Part shown: in pieces, positions 1 to 7,883 of the stretch | Layout of the letters: each line of letters opens with the position of its first letter | How positions within the stretch are numbered: the first letter of the stretch is position 1 | NCBI GenBank assembly: GCA_024233935.1 | Contig: JACKOY010000002.1 | Coordinates: forward strand, 62,001-126,000 | Direction: 5' to 3' | Length of the DNA: 64,000 bases | Source: Spirochaetales bacterium | Lineage (GTDB): Bacteria; Spirochaetota; Leptospiria; Leptospirales; Leptonemataceae | Notes under the pieces: model-generated | Database searches by the model: none | What the model was told of the DNA's origin: nothing | Seen by the model: only the letters and a program-made list of their open reading frames with translations | Made by a program: the position numbers and the translations under genes

Positions 1-270
1 AAGTATCGTTTCGCCGGGATTGCCCCCCTGTTCCAGAGAAACCCGCAGATCCCGGAAGACCAGACCGTCGAGCAATCGGTATTCCAGAGACGAGCTTTCC
101 AGCCGGATGCCTTCCGAGCGCAGCCGAACTCCGACCGCATGGCGAATTGCGTTTTGATCCAGGCGCCCGAGGACCATTGTTTCGAGCCCGGCCGGGATAA
201 ATGGCAGGACCGCCAGCGGCAGAAGCCATATCAGCACTCGGAGCAGTCTACGGCGCAGGCGACGGGGCAT
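1..270 (-). CDS. AsmA/TamB-like envelope protein, N-terminal fragment (runs off left edge)
   Basis: Reading the minus strand from an ATG at 270, the frame stays open for 90 codons to the window edge. The N-terminus has several arginines followed by a hydrophobic segment (RVLIWLLPLAVLPFIPAG), which is a signal anchor. After it come short beta-rich stretches of the type LESSSLEYRLLDGLVFRDLRV. A single N-terminal anchor followed by that pattern is typical of AsmA-like proteins, which span the periplasm and take part in lipid transport. The family assignment rests on the first 90 residues only. The gene diverges from the nqrM-like gene with 26 bp between starts. TTG codons at 282 and 297 are possible longer starts. 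Confidence 0.55.
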   Translation of the reverse strand, partial: MPRRLRRRLLRVLIWLLPLAVLPFIPAGLETMVLGRLDQNAIRHAVGVRLRSEGIRLESSSLEYRLLDGLVFRDLRVSLEQGGNPGETIL

Positions 271-296
271 TGCTGGCAGCAAGGCGGCCCTGCGCA

Positions 297-611
297 ATGG
301 GTCAAATTAAAAAACAAATGGACGGCGGGCGTGATCGACGCTTCCCTGCAGGTGTGGCCACAACTCTTTTGATCACTCTGGGCTTTTTGGGAGCGTGCTT
401 CCTGTTGGTAGGCGTGGGCTTGTTGTGGGGTAAAAGCACCGTGCGCGGGTCCTGCGGCGGTGTGGCAAGCGGCACGGCGGACGAGAGTTGCTCGGTGTGC
501 GGCGGGGATCCCAATCTCTGTACGGAATCGGGCGACGAGCGCCACTACAGCCGTCTCATGCAGGAAATTCAGCGGTCGCGACCCAAACGAGAACCCATAC
601 GTCGTTCCTGA
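297..611 (+). CDS. nqrM: NqrM-like Na+-NQR maturation factor
   Basis: This small protein (about 104 residues) has one transmembrane helix (TTLLITLGFLGACFLLVGVG) followed directly by VRGSCGGVASG and then a second cysteine cluster, CSVCGGDPNLC. NqrM (the DUF539 family) has the same plan: one helix, a GSCGG motif and further cysteines. It is required to mature Na+-NQR, probably by delivering iron to the NqrD/NqrE centre. The position next to apbE and the nqr operon supports the call, although here it is convergent to the operon rather than inside it. The start is ATG at 297; an ATG at 318 is also possible. The charged C-terminal tail is longer than I expect for the family. Not confirmed by a profile search. 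Confidence 0.7.
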   Translation: MGQIKKQMDGGRDRRFPAGVATTLLITLGFLGACFLLVGVGLLWGKSTVRGSCGGVASGTADESCSVCGGDPNLCTESGDERHYSRLMQEIQRSRPKREPIRRS

Positions 612-624
612 TAGGGTGACGTTA

Positions 625-1671
625 CTACTCGCGGGCCAGCAGTCGTTCCATTCCCGGGCTGAGTTCTTCTCGAAATCCTCCGTTTTGGTCCGGAAGAATC
701 CAGAGCGTCGCGTACTCCGGATAGCTTTGTAAGAGTTGTCTGCCCTCGGCGACGCTCAATACGATGAGGGTTGTGGCAAGCGCGTCGGCGGTCATGCAGA
801 GGGGCCCGACGACACTTGCCGAAGCCACCCGGGATGCGGTCGGTCTCCCGGTGCGCGGATCGATGATGTGCGCGAAGCGCTGGCCGTCTCGTTCGTAGAA
901 GTTGCGATAGTCACCGGATGTGGCCAGACTCATGTTCTCCATTTCCAGCACGCGCTCTATGCTGCGCGTTCCATCGTAGTGCGGTGTTTCGATGGCGATA
1001 CGCCAGGGGCGTGTGGCCTGTCCCTGGATTTGGGCCGCACCCACCCGGACTTCCCCGCCGATCTCCACCATGGCGGGGCCCCATTCCTGCACACTCATGA
1101 ATACCTGATCGACGACGTAACCTTTGGCGATCGCGTTTAAGTCCAATCGGGCAAGCTCGGTGTGACGCACCAGTCCGTTCGCCGCCAGTGTCATTCGTTC
1201 GAGCCCGCTTGCCTGCAATACATCCTGAACTTCGCGCTCGGCGGGGGGTGTCGCCGGAGGCACGGCCCCGGGCCCGAATCCCCACAAGCGAAAGAGAGCC
1301 TCCCGTCCCGGATCGAACGCGCCACCGCTCGCGGCGTGCAGGCGTTGTGATTCCTGGATCAAAAGGCGCATTTCCCGGGACACAGGAATTGTTGTGGAAG
1401 GCGGAGCAGCGTTGAGCTTTGAAATCTCGCTTTCGCTATCCCAGGTGGAGAACACTGCGTTCAGCCGTTGTATGGTGGCCAGCACCTGGTCCTGGGCCGC
1501 AATGGCGCGATCCCGGTCCATGCCCGCCTGCGCGATGCGAATGTTGTAGGTCGTACCGAGGGCGGGGCCCCGTAGCCAGACACCGGAGCTCTCGAGTTCG
1601 AGACTGTGCCCGCTATCGTTCTGCTGGCAGCCAGAGAGCAGCAGGAGAAAAACAAAAAGGCGCCGGAGCAT
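625..1671 (-). CDS. apbE: FAD:protein FMN transferase lipoprotein ApbE
   Basis: ApbE attaches FMN through a phosphoester bond to threonines of NqrB and NqrC outside the cytoplasmic membrane. From ATG 1671 the protein begins MLRRLFVFLLLLSGC, a lipoprotein signal peptide with Cys15 as lipidation site. Family signatures follow in order: ALGTTYNI, FSTWDSESEISKLN, GGAFDPG, LDLNAIAKGYVVD, GGEVRVG and MTADALATTL near the C-terminus. It is the last gene of the nqr operon. The frame also extends upstream to a TTG at 1710 that overlaps the nqrF stop (TTGA), giving 13 extra mostly basic residues. Which start is used matters because a terminator-like hairpin covers the ATG. Confidence 0.93.
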   Translation of the reverse strand: MLRRLFVFLLLLSGCQQNDSGHSLELESSGVWLRGPALGTTYNIRIAQAGMDRDRAIAAQDQVLATIQRLNAVFSTWDSESEISKLNAAPPSTTIPVSREMRLLIQESQRLHAASGGAFDPGREALFRLWGFGPGAVPPATPPAEREVQDVLQASGLERMTLAANGLVRHTELARLDLNAIAKGYVVDQVFMSVQEWGPAMVEIGGEVRVGAAQIQGQATRPWRIAIETPHYDGTRSIERVLEMENMSLATSGDYRNFYERDGQRFAHIIDPRTGRPTASRVASASVVGPLCMTADALATTLIVLSVAEGRQLLQSYPEYATLWILPDQNGGFREELSPGMERLLARE

Positions 1672-1686
1672 TTCCCGGCGCCTTTT
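1648..1686 (-). terminator. Terminator-like hairpin covering the apbE start codon
   Basis: Read on the minus strand, a perfect 12-bp inverted repeat (1675-1686 with 1655-1666) encloses an 8-nt loop, and the T side of the stem continues into a TTTTTGTTTTT run at 1658-1648. That is the layout of an intrinsic terminator. It starts about 20 nt after the nqrF stop codon. The ATG of apbE (1671-1669) lies in the loop, and codons 2-7 form the stem and T-run. It could attenuate apbE relative to nqrA-F unless ribosomes arriving from nqrF melt it. Confidence 0.7.
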
Positions 1687-1706
1687 CCGATGCGGGCGAT
1701 TGCGGT

Positions 1707-2930
1707 TCAACTTCCGAAGTCGTCGAAGGCAATCATGTCCTGCTCCACTCCCAGGTCGTAGAGCATCTTCTGTACGGCATCAAGCATCATGGGCGGCCCG
1801 CACAGGTAGTACTCGATTTCGGTCGGGTCGGGATGATCCTTCAGGTAGTTGTCGAGGACCACCTGATGAATGAACCCGGTGTAACCGGTCCAGTTGTCTT
1901 CGGGCTGCGGTTCTGACATTGCCACATGCATCGAGAAGTTCGGGAATTCCTTTTCGATGGCACGAAACTCATCTTCGTAGAACATCTCGCGGACCGAGCG
2001 CGCACCGTACCAATAGCTGACTTTGCGCTTGCTTTTCTTGGTGTGAAAGAGGTCGAAAATGTGGCTTCTGAGCGGCGCCATACCGGCTCCACCGCCGATG
2101 TACATCATTTCACGATCGGTCTCTTTCATGAAGAATTCGCCGTACGGTCCGCTGATGGTGACCTTGTCGCCGGGTTTCAGATTAAAGACATACGACGAAC
2201 AGATCCCGGGCGGCACATCCATACCGGGAGGCGGGGTCGCGATGCGAATGTTTAACATCACAATATTGCCTTCGGCCGGGTGGTTGGCCATTGAGTAGGC
2301 TCGGAAGATCTCCTCGTCGTTTTTGACGGTGTACCTCCAGAGATCAAAGTGGTCGTAGGCGTCCCGATATTCGGGTTCAATGTCGAAGTCCTTGAACTTG
2401 ATGTCGTAGGTGGGCACGTAGATCTGAATGTAACCACCGGCTTCAAAGTGCATCACCTTCCCATCGTCGATGTCGAGCACGAGTTCTTTGATAAACGTGG
2501 CCACGTTGTGATTCGAGCGAACCGTGCAGGTGAACTTCTGAATGCCGAAGATTTCTTCCGGTATCCCGATCTTCAGGTTGTTCTTGACTTTAACCTGGCA
2601 TCCGAGTCGCCAGTGCTCTTTGACTTCTTTGCGCGTAAAGTAGCCGACTTCGGTGGGCAGGATGTCGCCCCCGCCATCGAACACCTGGCATTTACACATG
2701 GCGCAGGTTCCGCCCCCGCCACAGGCTGACGGAAGATAGATGCCGGAACTTGAAAGGGCACTCAAGAGTGACGCCCCGGCAGGCACGTCCAGCGTCTTGG
2801 ACGCATCATTGTTGATGATGACCTTGACGTTGCCTTGAGTAACCAGCCGCTTTTCCAGAAACGTGATCAGGATGACGAGCATCATGATCACCATGGTGAA
2901 GATTAAGAAACTGAGGCCGACTATCATCAT
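1707..2930 (-). CDS. nqrF: Na+-NQR subunit F (NADH dehydrogenase subunit)
   Basis: NqrF is the NADH entry point of the Na+-pumping quinone reductase: it oxidises NADH through FAD and passes electrons to a [2Fe-2S] centre. There is one N-terminal membrane helix, then a ferredoxin domain with CGGGGTCAMCKC and a later RLGCQV. With the start at ATG 2930 the cluster cysteines fall at 70, 76, 79 and 111, the numbering of the Vibrio enzyme, which supports this start over 2951. The FAD site RAYSMANHP, the NADH-binding region IGGGAGMAPLRSH and the C-terminal YYLCGPPMM are all present. The start overlaps the nqrE stop as ATGA. Confidence 0.97.
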   Translation of the reverse strand: MMIVGLSFLIFTMVIMMLVILITFLEKRLVTQGNVKVIINNDASKTLDVPAGASLLSALSSSGIYLPSACGGGGTCAMCKCQVFDGGGDILPTEVGYFTRKEVKEHWRLGCQVKVKNNLKIGIPEEIFGIQKFTCTVRSNHNVATFIKELVLDIDDGKVMHFEAGGYIQIYVPTYDIKFKDFDIEPEYRDAYDHFDLWRYTVKNDEEIFRAYSMANHPAEGNIVMLNIRIATPPPGMDVPPGICSSYVFNLKPGDKVTISGPYGEFFMKETDREMMYIGGGAGMAPLRSHIFDLFHTKKSKRKVSYWYGARSVREMFYEDEFRAIEKEFPNFSMHVAMSEPQPEDNWTGYTGFIHQVVLDNYLKDHPDPTEIEYYLCGPPMMLDAVQKMLYDLGVEQDMIAFDDFGS

Positions 2931-3535
2931 AATTGAATTCCTACAAAGCACATAAACCCGATCGCCATAAGACCCGTGATGATCATGGTGATACCAAGGC
3001 CCCGTAGCCCCGGTGGAATGTCGGAGTAGCGTATTTTCTGGCGAATGGCGGCAAGAGCAACAATGGCCATCATCCAGCCGACTCCGGCAAAAATGCCGAA
3101 GACTGTGCTTTCTGCAAAGTCATAGCCTTTGGTGCCCATAAAGAGCGAAGTTCCGAGGATCGCGCAGTTCACCGCAATCAAGGGCAAAAAGATACCCAGC
3201 GCCGAGTAGAGCTTTGGCGAGACCTTATCGATGATCATCTCAACGATTTGCACGAGCGCGGCGATGACCGCGATGTAAGTAATAAACCTGAGGAAGCTCA
3301 GGTCCACCGTCGGCAGGCCCGCCCAGGCGAGGGCGCCGTCGTTCAAGAAGAGGTCATTGATCAGCCAGTTTACCGGCGCCGTGATTCCGTTTACGAAGAT
3401 TACGGCGAAGCCCAGACCGATAGCCGTTTCGATCTTTCGGGAAACGGCCAGGAAGCTGCACATGCCCAGGAAGAACGCCAGGATGATGTTTTCGATGAAA
3501 ACCGCTTTGATTGCTACGTTTACGAGTTCAGCCAT
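2927..3535 (-). CDS. nqrE: Na+-NQR subunit E
   Basis: This is a 202-residue integral membrane subunit with about six helices. NqrE and NqrD are inverted-topology partners that hold an intramembrane iron centre between them. The conserved cysteines are visible as FFLGMCSFLAVS (Cys26) and VNCAILGTSLFMG (Cys123). Length and position between nqrD and nqrF are as usual. It starts 9 bp after nqrD and overlaps nqrF by ATGA. Confidence 0.96.
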   Translation of the reverse strand: MAELVNVAIKAVFIENIILAFFLGMCSFLAVSRKIETAIGLGFAVIFVNGITAPVNWLINDLFLNDGALAWAGLPTVDLSFLRFITYIAVIAALVQIVEMIIDKVSPKLYSALGIFLPLIAVNCAILGTSLFMGTKGYDFAESTVFGIFAGVGWMMAIVALAAIRQKIRYSDIPPGLRGLGITMIITGLMAIGFMCFVGIQL

Positions 3536-3544
3536 GACTTTTTC

Positions 3545-4222
3545 CTAATGACTTTCGAATTTCTTCGATATTGTCCGCTGCATCCAGATGATGAGACCCA
3601 GCACGATGAAGGCCCCCGGCGGCAGAATCATGAGGCCGATGTTGTGATAACCGGCCGCGTAGAATGATTCGGGAACCAGGCGCAGTCCGAAGAAACTGCC
3701 GTTGCCCAGAACCTCGCGTGCTGTGGCGACCAGAAGCAAAATCGCGCTGTAGCCGAGGCCGTTGCCCAGACCATCCAGAAACGAAGGCCAGGGGCGATTC
3801 GCCATCGCAAAACCTTCCGCCCGTCCCAAAAGAATGCAGTTGGTGATGATCAGGCCCACGAAGACCGACAGCTGCTTGCTCATTTCAAAGAGGTAGGCCT
3901 TGAGAATCTGATCCACAACGATCACGAGCGTCGAAATCACCGCCAGCATCACGATGATTCGAATCTTCGAGGGGATCCACTGTCGAATGGAGGATACGAT
4001 TACGTTGGAAAGAGCTACGACCACGGTGACGGCGACCGCCATGACAATCGTGACCCGCAACTGTGTCGTCACCGCCAGGGCCGAGCAGATGCCCAGCACC
4101 TGCAACGTGATGGGGTTGTTGTCCCAGAGCGGATCCTTTACGGCCGCCCGCTCCTTCTTTCCGAACAGGGGCTGGCGCGGGGCCTTCTGAACTGGAGTAT
4201 CAACTGTCTGGGTTTCACTCAT
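3545..4222 (-). CDS. nqrD: Na+-NQR subunit D
   Basis: This is a 225-residue, six-helix membrane subunit, homologous to NqrE and paired with it around the shared iron centre. The two expected cysteines are at LGICSALAVTT (Cys46) and TNCILLGRAEGFAM (Cys129). The cytoplasmic N-terminus, before the PITLQVLGICSALA segment, is roughly 15-30 residues longer than I expect for the family. The gene lies 12 bp after nqrC in the operon. Confidence 0.95.
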   Translation of the reverse strand: MSETQTVDTPVQKAPRQPLFGKKERAAVKDPLWDNNPITLQVLGICSALAVTTQLRVTIVMAVAVTVVVALSNVIVSSIRQWIPSKIRIIVMLAVISTLVIVVDQILKAYLFEMSKQLSVFVGLIITNCILLGRAEGFAMANRPWPSFLDGLGNGLGYSAILLLVATAREVLGNGSFFGLRLVPESFYAAGYHNIGLMILPPGAFIVLGLIIWMQRTISKKFESH

Positions 4223-4234
4223 AATGAAGTCTCC

Positions 4235-5086
4235 TTAGATGGGTGCCTCTGCCGTGCGGATCGTCTGAAAATATTCGTTATAGCGTCCCAGATCTTCCCG
4301 GAGGAACCGCGTAATACCCTGGCCGGTAATTGTTCCGCCACTGATGCCATCGACGTAATGGTTCAGGGACTCACCTTCATGTAATTCAGCCGCCTTGCCT
4401 TTGACCACCGCAATCGACACGAATTCGCCCTGATCGTTCAGGATCTTTTTGCCCCGAAAATTGTTTGTAAACCACGGTTTGGAGCATTCGCCGCCGAGGC
4501 CAGGCGTCTCCTGATGCTTGTAGAAGCGGATATCGGCAACCGTATTCAGATCGGGTTCGAGGGCGATGTAACCGTAGATCATGTCCCAGAGTCCGTAACC
4601 CTCGACCGGCACAATGTAGTACTTTAATTGGCCTTCGGGTTGGTACAAAAACAGCAGGTTGTATCCGGGGTCGTACTGCTCTTCGGTCTGCCCGGCGCTC
4701 GCCGCGAGCAGGCTGAGCTTTTCCTGGAATATCTGGATAATCTCAAAGGCCTGCTTTTGGTCGAGTTCCTCCCGGTTGTATCCGAGTCGTGTCACAAGTT
4801 CGGATTTGATCTCGTCGAGCGGAACTTCGCGGTTGTTTTGGTCCACAATGCGCGCATGAAAATTCTGCTCGAAGGTTGCGATCAGCTCGCGGGGATTACG
4901 CCGCATCTGGGCGGCGATTTCCTCGTCCGGATAGCCGGCGACGGACAGTATGTTTTTGATCACATCGAGCCGTTGCGCAACGTCCTGGGCCGGCTTGAGG
5001 TAGGTTGCCGCCACCGCCAGAGACACACTGCAAACGACGCAGATCAGAAACGCAAAGGCGAAAGTGAAAGTGTTACCGCGCTGCAC
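4235..5086 (-). CDS. nqrC: Na+-NQR subunit C (covalent FMN subunit)
   Basis: NqrC has one N-terminal membrane helix and a periplasmic domain carrying FMN linked to threonine by ApbE. The flavinylation site is DGISGGTITG, with Thr252 as acceptor when counted from GTG 5086; the usual motif is SGAT, so alanine is replaced by glycine. The start GTG 5086 is preferred over an upstream in-frame ATG at 5122 because AGGAGG lies 7-8 nt before it; it overlaps the end of nqrB by 14 bp. The extracytoplasmic segment after the helix is larger than I expect, with an added helical, charged region around residues 40-140. Confidence 0.93.
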   Translation of the reverse strand: MQRGNTFTFAFAFLICVVCSVSLAVAATYLKPAQDVAQRLDVIKNILSVAGYPDEEIAAQMRRNPRELIATFEQNFHARIVDQNNREVPLDEIKSELVTRLGYNREELDQKQAFEIIQIFQEKLSLLAASAGQTEEQYDPGYNLLFLYQPEGQLKYYIVPVEGYGLWDMIYGYIALEPDLNTVADIRFYKHQETPGLGGECSKPWFTNNFRGKKILNDQGEFVSIAVVKGKAAELHEGESLNHYVDGISGGTITGQGITRFLREDLGRYNEYFQTIRTAEAPI

Positions 5087-6335
5087 GGGCCATCCTCCTC
5101 TTAATATTGCCGCGCACCACAAAATGGTCGATCAGGGGTGCGAAGATATTGAAAAACAGAATCGCAAGCATCATGCCTTCGGGGTAGGCCGGGTTCCAGA
5201 TGCGGATCAGAATTGTAAGCACGCCGATGGCGATACCGTAAATCCACTTGCCTGTCTCGGTGGCGGCCGCGCTGACCGGGTCCGTCGCCATATACACCGC
5301 GCCGAAGGCGAAGCCGCCCATGACCAGGTGGTAGTAGGGCGGCAGGGCAAGGAAACCGGAGAGCGATGAAGTCGGGTCGTGCGGCGCAAAGAGCGTCAGA
5401 AACGAAGCCATGCCGAGCGCGCCCACAACGCAGCCGGCCATGATGCGCCAGCTGCCGACGCCGGTTCCAATGAGGATGACGGCCCCCAGAAGACACATCA
5501 GAGCCGAGGTCTCACCGATGCTGCCCGGCACAAGCCCGACCAGCAGATGCCAGAAGTCGAGTTGGGCAAAGGTATTCGTGGCCAGCTGCGCAACCGGGCT
5601 TTGGGCCGCTGGAGTGTTCGCCACGGTCAGAAGCGCCGTTGCGCCCGAAAAAGTATCGTAGCCTGCAACCGGAGACAGAGCGCTGTTGTGAAACAGGAAC
5701 CCATCCAGCCAGCTTTCGCCGGTTATGGTACGTATCCAGGGCTTGTTTCCGGAAATATCGATGGGAAACGAGAAGAACAGAAACACCCGGGCCGTAAGGG
5801 CCGGGTTCAGGATATTCATACCGGTCCCGCCGAAGATTTCTTTGCCAATCACGACGCCGAAACTGACTCCCACCGCAACCTGCCAGAGGGGAATCGTGGG
5901 GGGCAAAGTCAGAGGGAACAGGATGCCGGTAACCAGAAAGCCTTCGGATATCTTGTGACCGCGAATCGTTGAGAACAGGGCTTCCCAGAGGCCACCGACG
6001 GCGTAGCTCACCAAAATGATGGGCAGTTCCACCATCGCACCGTTGGCAAAGAGCTGCCACCATAGAAGCTCGGTGTGCTCTCCGTAAACGCGCGCCATCT
6101 GGTAGCCCGTATTATAGAAAGAAAAGAGCACCACCGGGATGAGCGCGAAGACGACCATGATCATGACGCGCTTCAAATCAATGGAATCGCGCACATGCGG
6201 CCCGGTATCGGTTACGTCGGGCGGCGTGAACAAGAAGGTGTTCTGGGCGTCCCACAACGGATGCAGGATCTCCAGCTTGCCGCCCTTCTGAAAGAGATGG
6301 TCGTATTTCTGGATCTGTTTGAGCAGGAATTTCAT
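5073..6335 (-). CDS. nqrB: Na+-NQR subunit B (ion-translocating, covalent FMN and riboflavin)
   Basis: NqrB (420 residues) is the largest membrane subunit and belongs to the RnfD/NqrB family. It carries FMN covalently attached at the FSGATAL motif (Thr233 here) and is the main candidate for the sodium path. Other family stretches include FGGTGMNILNPALTARVF and MATDPVSAA near the C-terminus. It follows nqrA after 31 bp and overlaps nqrC. Confidence 0.97.
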   Translation of the reverse strand: MKFLLKQIQKYDHLFQKGGKLEILHPLWDAQNTFLFTPPDVTDTGPHVRDSIDLKRVMIMVVFALIPVVLFSFYNTGYQMARVYGEHTELLWWQLFANGAMVELPIILVSYAVGGLWEALFSTIRGHKISEGFLVTGILFPLTLPPTIPLWQVAVGVSFGVVIGKEIFGGTGMNILNPALTARVFLFFSFPIDISGNKPWIRTITGESWLDGFLFHNSALSPVAGYDTFSGATALLTVANTPAAQSPVAQLATNTFAQLDFWHLLVGLVPGSIGETSALMCLLGAVILIGTGVGSWRIMAGCVVGALGMASFLTLFAPHDPTSSLSGFLALPPYYHLVMGGFAFGAVYMATDPVSAAATETGKWIYGIAIGVLTILIRIWNPAYPEGMMLAILFFNIFAPLIDHFVVRGNIKRRMARAAR

Positions 6336-6366
6336 GCCTTTCCTTTTCCGGTTCGGTCCGGTCGCC

Positions 6367-7719
6367 TCATGTCAACTCGGCTCGCATCATATCGAGGCCT
6401 TTCTGGATGATCTCGGTAAATTCAGTCTTTGAAGGACAGATATAACTGCAGAGTGCGAAGTCTTCCGGGGCGCACTCAAGAATTCCCAGTTGCTCCATCA
6501 ACTCAATGTCCTCAGCCAGAATAGCTTTCACGAGCTGCTCGGGGAGCACGTCCAGCGAAATCACCCGGCGGTAGTCGCCGGTTTTAACCAGCGCGCGTCC
6601 TTCGCCATTCCGGTTGGTATGCATGGAAAACTGTTTGATGGGCAAAAGTGCTGACGCGAAAGCCCGGGACCAGGTGGGTCGAAAAAACCCCGGCAACATC
6701 CAGCCAATGAAGTGCTGCTCCCGTCCTTCGGGAATCACGGTAACCAGATCGTCGTAGAAGCCCAGGCTATCGTCTTTCTGAACCTTCTTACCGGTCAGCA
6801 CGTTGCCGGAGATGATGCGTTGCTCGCCTGCTTCCAGGTCTGCGCCGACCAGCGACTCGATTGATGCTCCCGCACGGGCGTGCAGGTAGCGTCGGTGTTT
6901 GACTCCCGGACCGGCCAGGGCGACCAGGCGTTCCGTCGGGTACTGACCAACCAGCAGGTAGCTTCCAATTTGTACGAGGTCGCGGGCGTTGATGTACCAA
7001 ACGCAACGGGTCGGCGCCGTGATCGGGTCAATGCGTTCGATGTGGGTGCTGACCAGACCGGCTGGATGTCGGCCGGTGAAGCGATGCAGTTCGACACCCT
7101 TCGCATCGCTGAAGATGGATTTCTGTACCGCGCCGCTTACTACAACGTGCACGCTGGGGCAGAGCACGCGCATTGCTTCAATGCCAGCTTCGAACTCGGC
7201 GAATTTACCCTTTAGCGCAAATTCCGGATTCGCGGCCAGCGGCGCGCTATCCATGCAGTTCACGAAAATGGAGGTGGGCTGATCGTCCGGGCGGGCCACG
7301 GTATCGAACGGGCGGCGCCGCAGAAACGGCCAGACACCGCCGGCCAGAAGGTGCTCTACCAGTCTTTCCCGGGAGACCTTGCTGATCTCCCCGGGTCGAA
7401 AATTCTCGAATTGTTCGAAGTCGTCCGAGCTGGACTGAATGGAGATGCGTTCGATGGCGCGACGGTGGCCATACTGGATGTCCTGGATGCGTCCCGCCGC
7501 CGGTGAGGAGAAGCGGATCTCCGGGTGCGCCTTATCGACGAAAAGCGTCGTGCCAATCTTTACTGTATCGCCGACCTTCACGTGCAGGCGCGGCTTCAAT
7601 GCCCGGAACTCTGTCGGACGTACGGCGAAAATGGAGGGTCGCGGAGCGTCCGCGGTCTCTTCGGTCGGTGCGCCAACGATGGGCAGGTTGTAGCCGCGTC
7701 GGACCTTGTGCGTCTTCAT
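6367..7719 (-). CDS. nqrA: Na+-NQR subunit A
   Basis: NqrA (450 residues) is the soluble peripheral subunit on the cytoplasmic side, linked to quinone binding. The N-terminal segment KVGDTVKIGTTLF and the phrase FSSPAAGRI are family hallmarks, and the C-terminal region CSYICPSKTEFTEIIQKGLDMM is also characteristic. It is the first gene of the nqrABCDEF-apbE operon and starts at ATG 7719. The ribosome site is weak (GGAGA further upstream). Confidence 0.96.
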   Translation of the reverse strand: MKTHKVRRGYNLPIVGAPTEETADAPRPSIFAVRPTEFRALKPRLHVKVGDTVKIGTTLFVDKAHPEIRFSSPAAGRIQDIQYGHRRAIERISIQSSSDDFEQFENFRPGEISKVSRERLVEHLLAGGVWPFLRRRPFDTVARPDDQPTSIFVNCMDSAPLAANPEFALKGKFAEFEAGIEAMRVLCPSVHVVVSGAVQKSIFSDAKGVELHRFTGRHPAGLVSTHIERIDPITAPTRCVWYINARDLVQIGSYLLVGQYPTERLVALAGPGVKHRRYLHARAGASIESLVGADLEAGEQRIISGNVLTGKKVQKDDSLGFYDDLVTVIPEGREQHFIGWMLPGFFRPTWSRAFASALLPIKQFSMHTNRNGEGRALVKTGDYRRVISLDVLPEQLVKAILAEDIELMEQLGILECAPEDFALCSYICPSKTEFTEIIQKGLDMMRAELT

Positions 7720-7819
7720 GGGTCTTCTGATTCTCCGGTGTAAATGGGGGAGGCACCCGGCTGGTGTTTGGTGTCGCTTGTGCGCGGACCCTGGCCCTCT
7801 GTAGAAGCACTCCGCTTTG

Positions 7820-7825
7820 AGTATA
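7820..7825 (-). promoter_or_regulatory. Possible -10 element for the nqr operon
   Basis: The 164-bp gap 7720-7883 must hold the nqr promoter. On the minus strand the best -10-like hexamer is TATACT at 7825-7820, about 100 nt before the nqrA start. It sits downstream of an A/T tract, but there is no good TTGACA-like hexamer at normal spacing, so an activator or a different sigma factor may be needed. Weak call. Confidence 0.25.
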
Positions 7826-7883
7826 ACGCGTGATCAACGAGAAATTTTTTCAGCGCCGAATTCCTGCGAAAAAGTAGGCGTGC

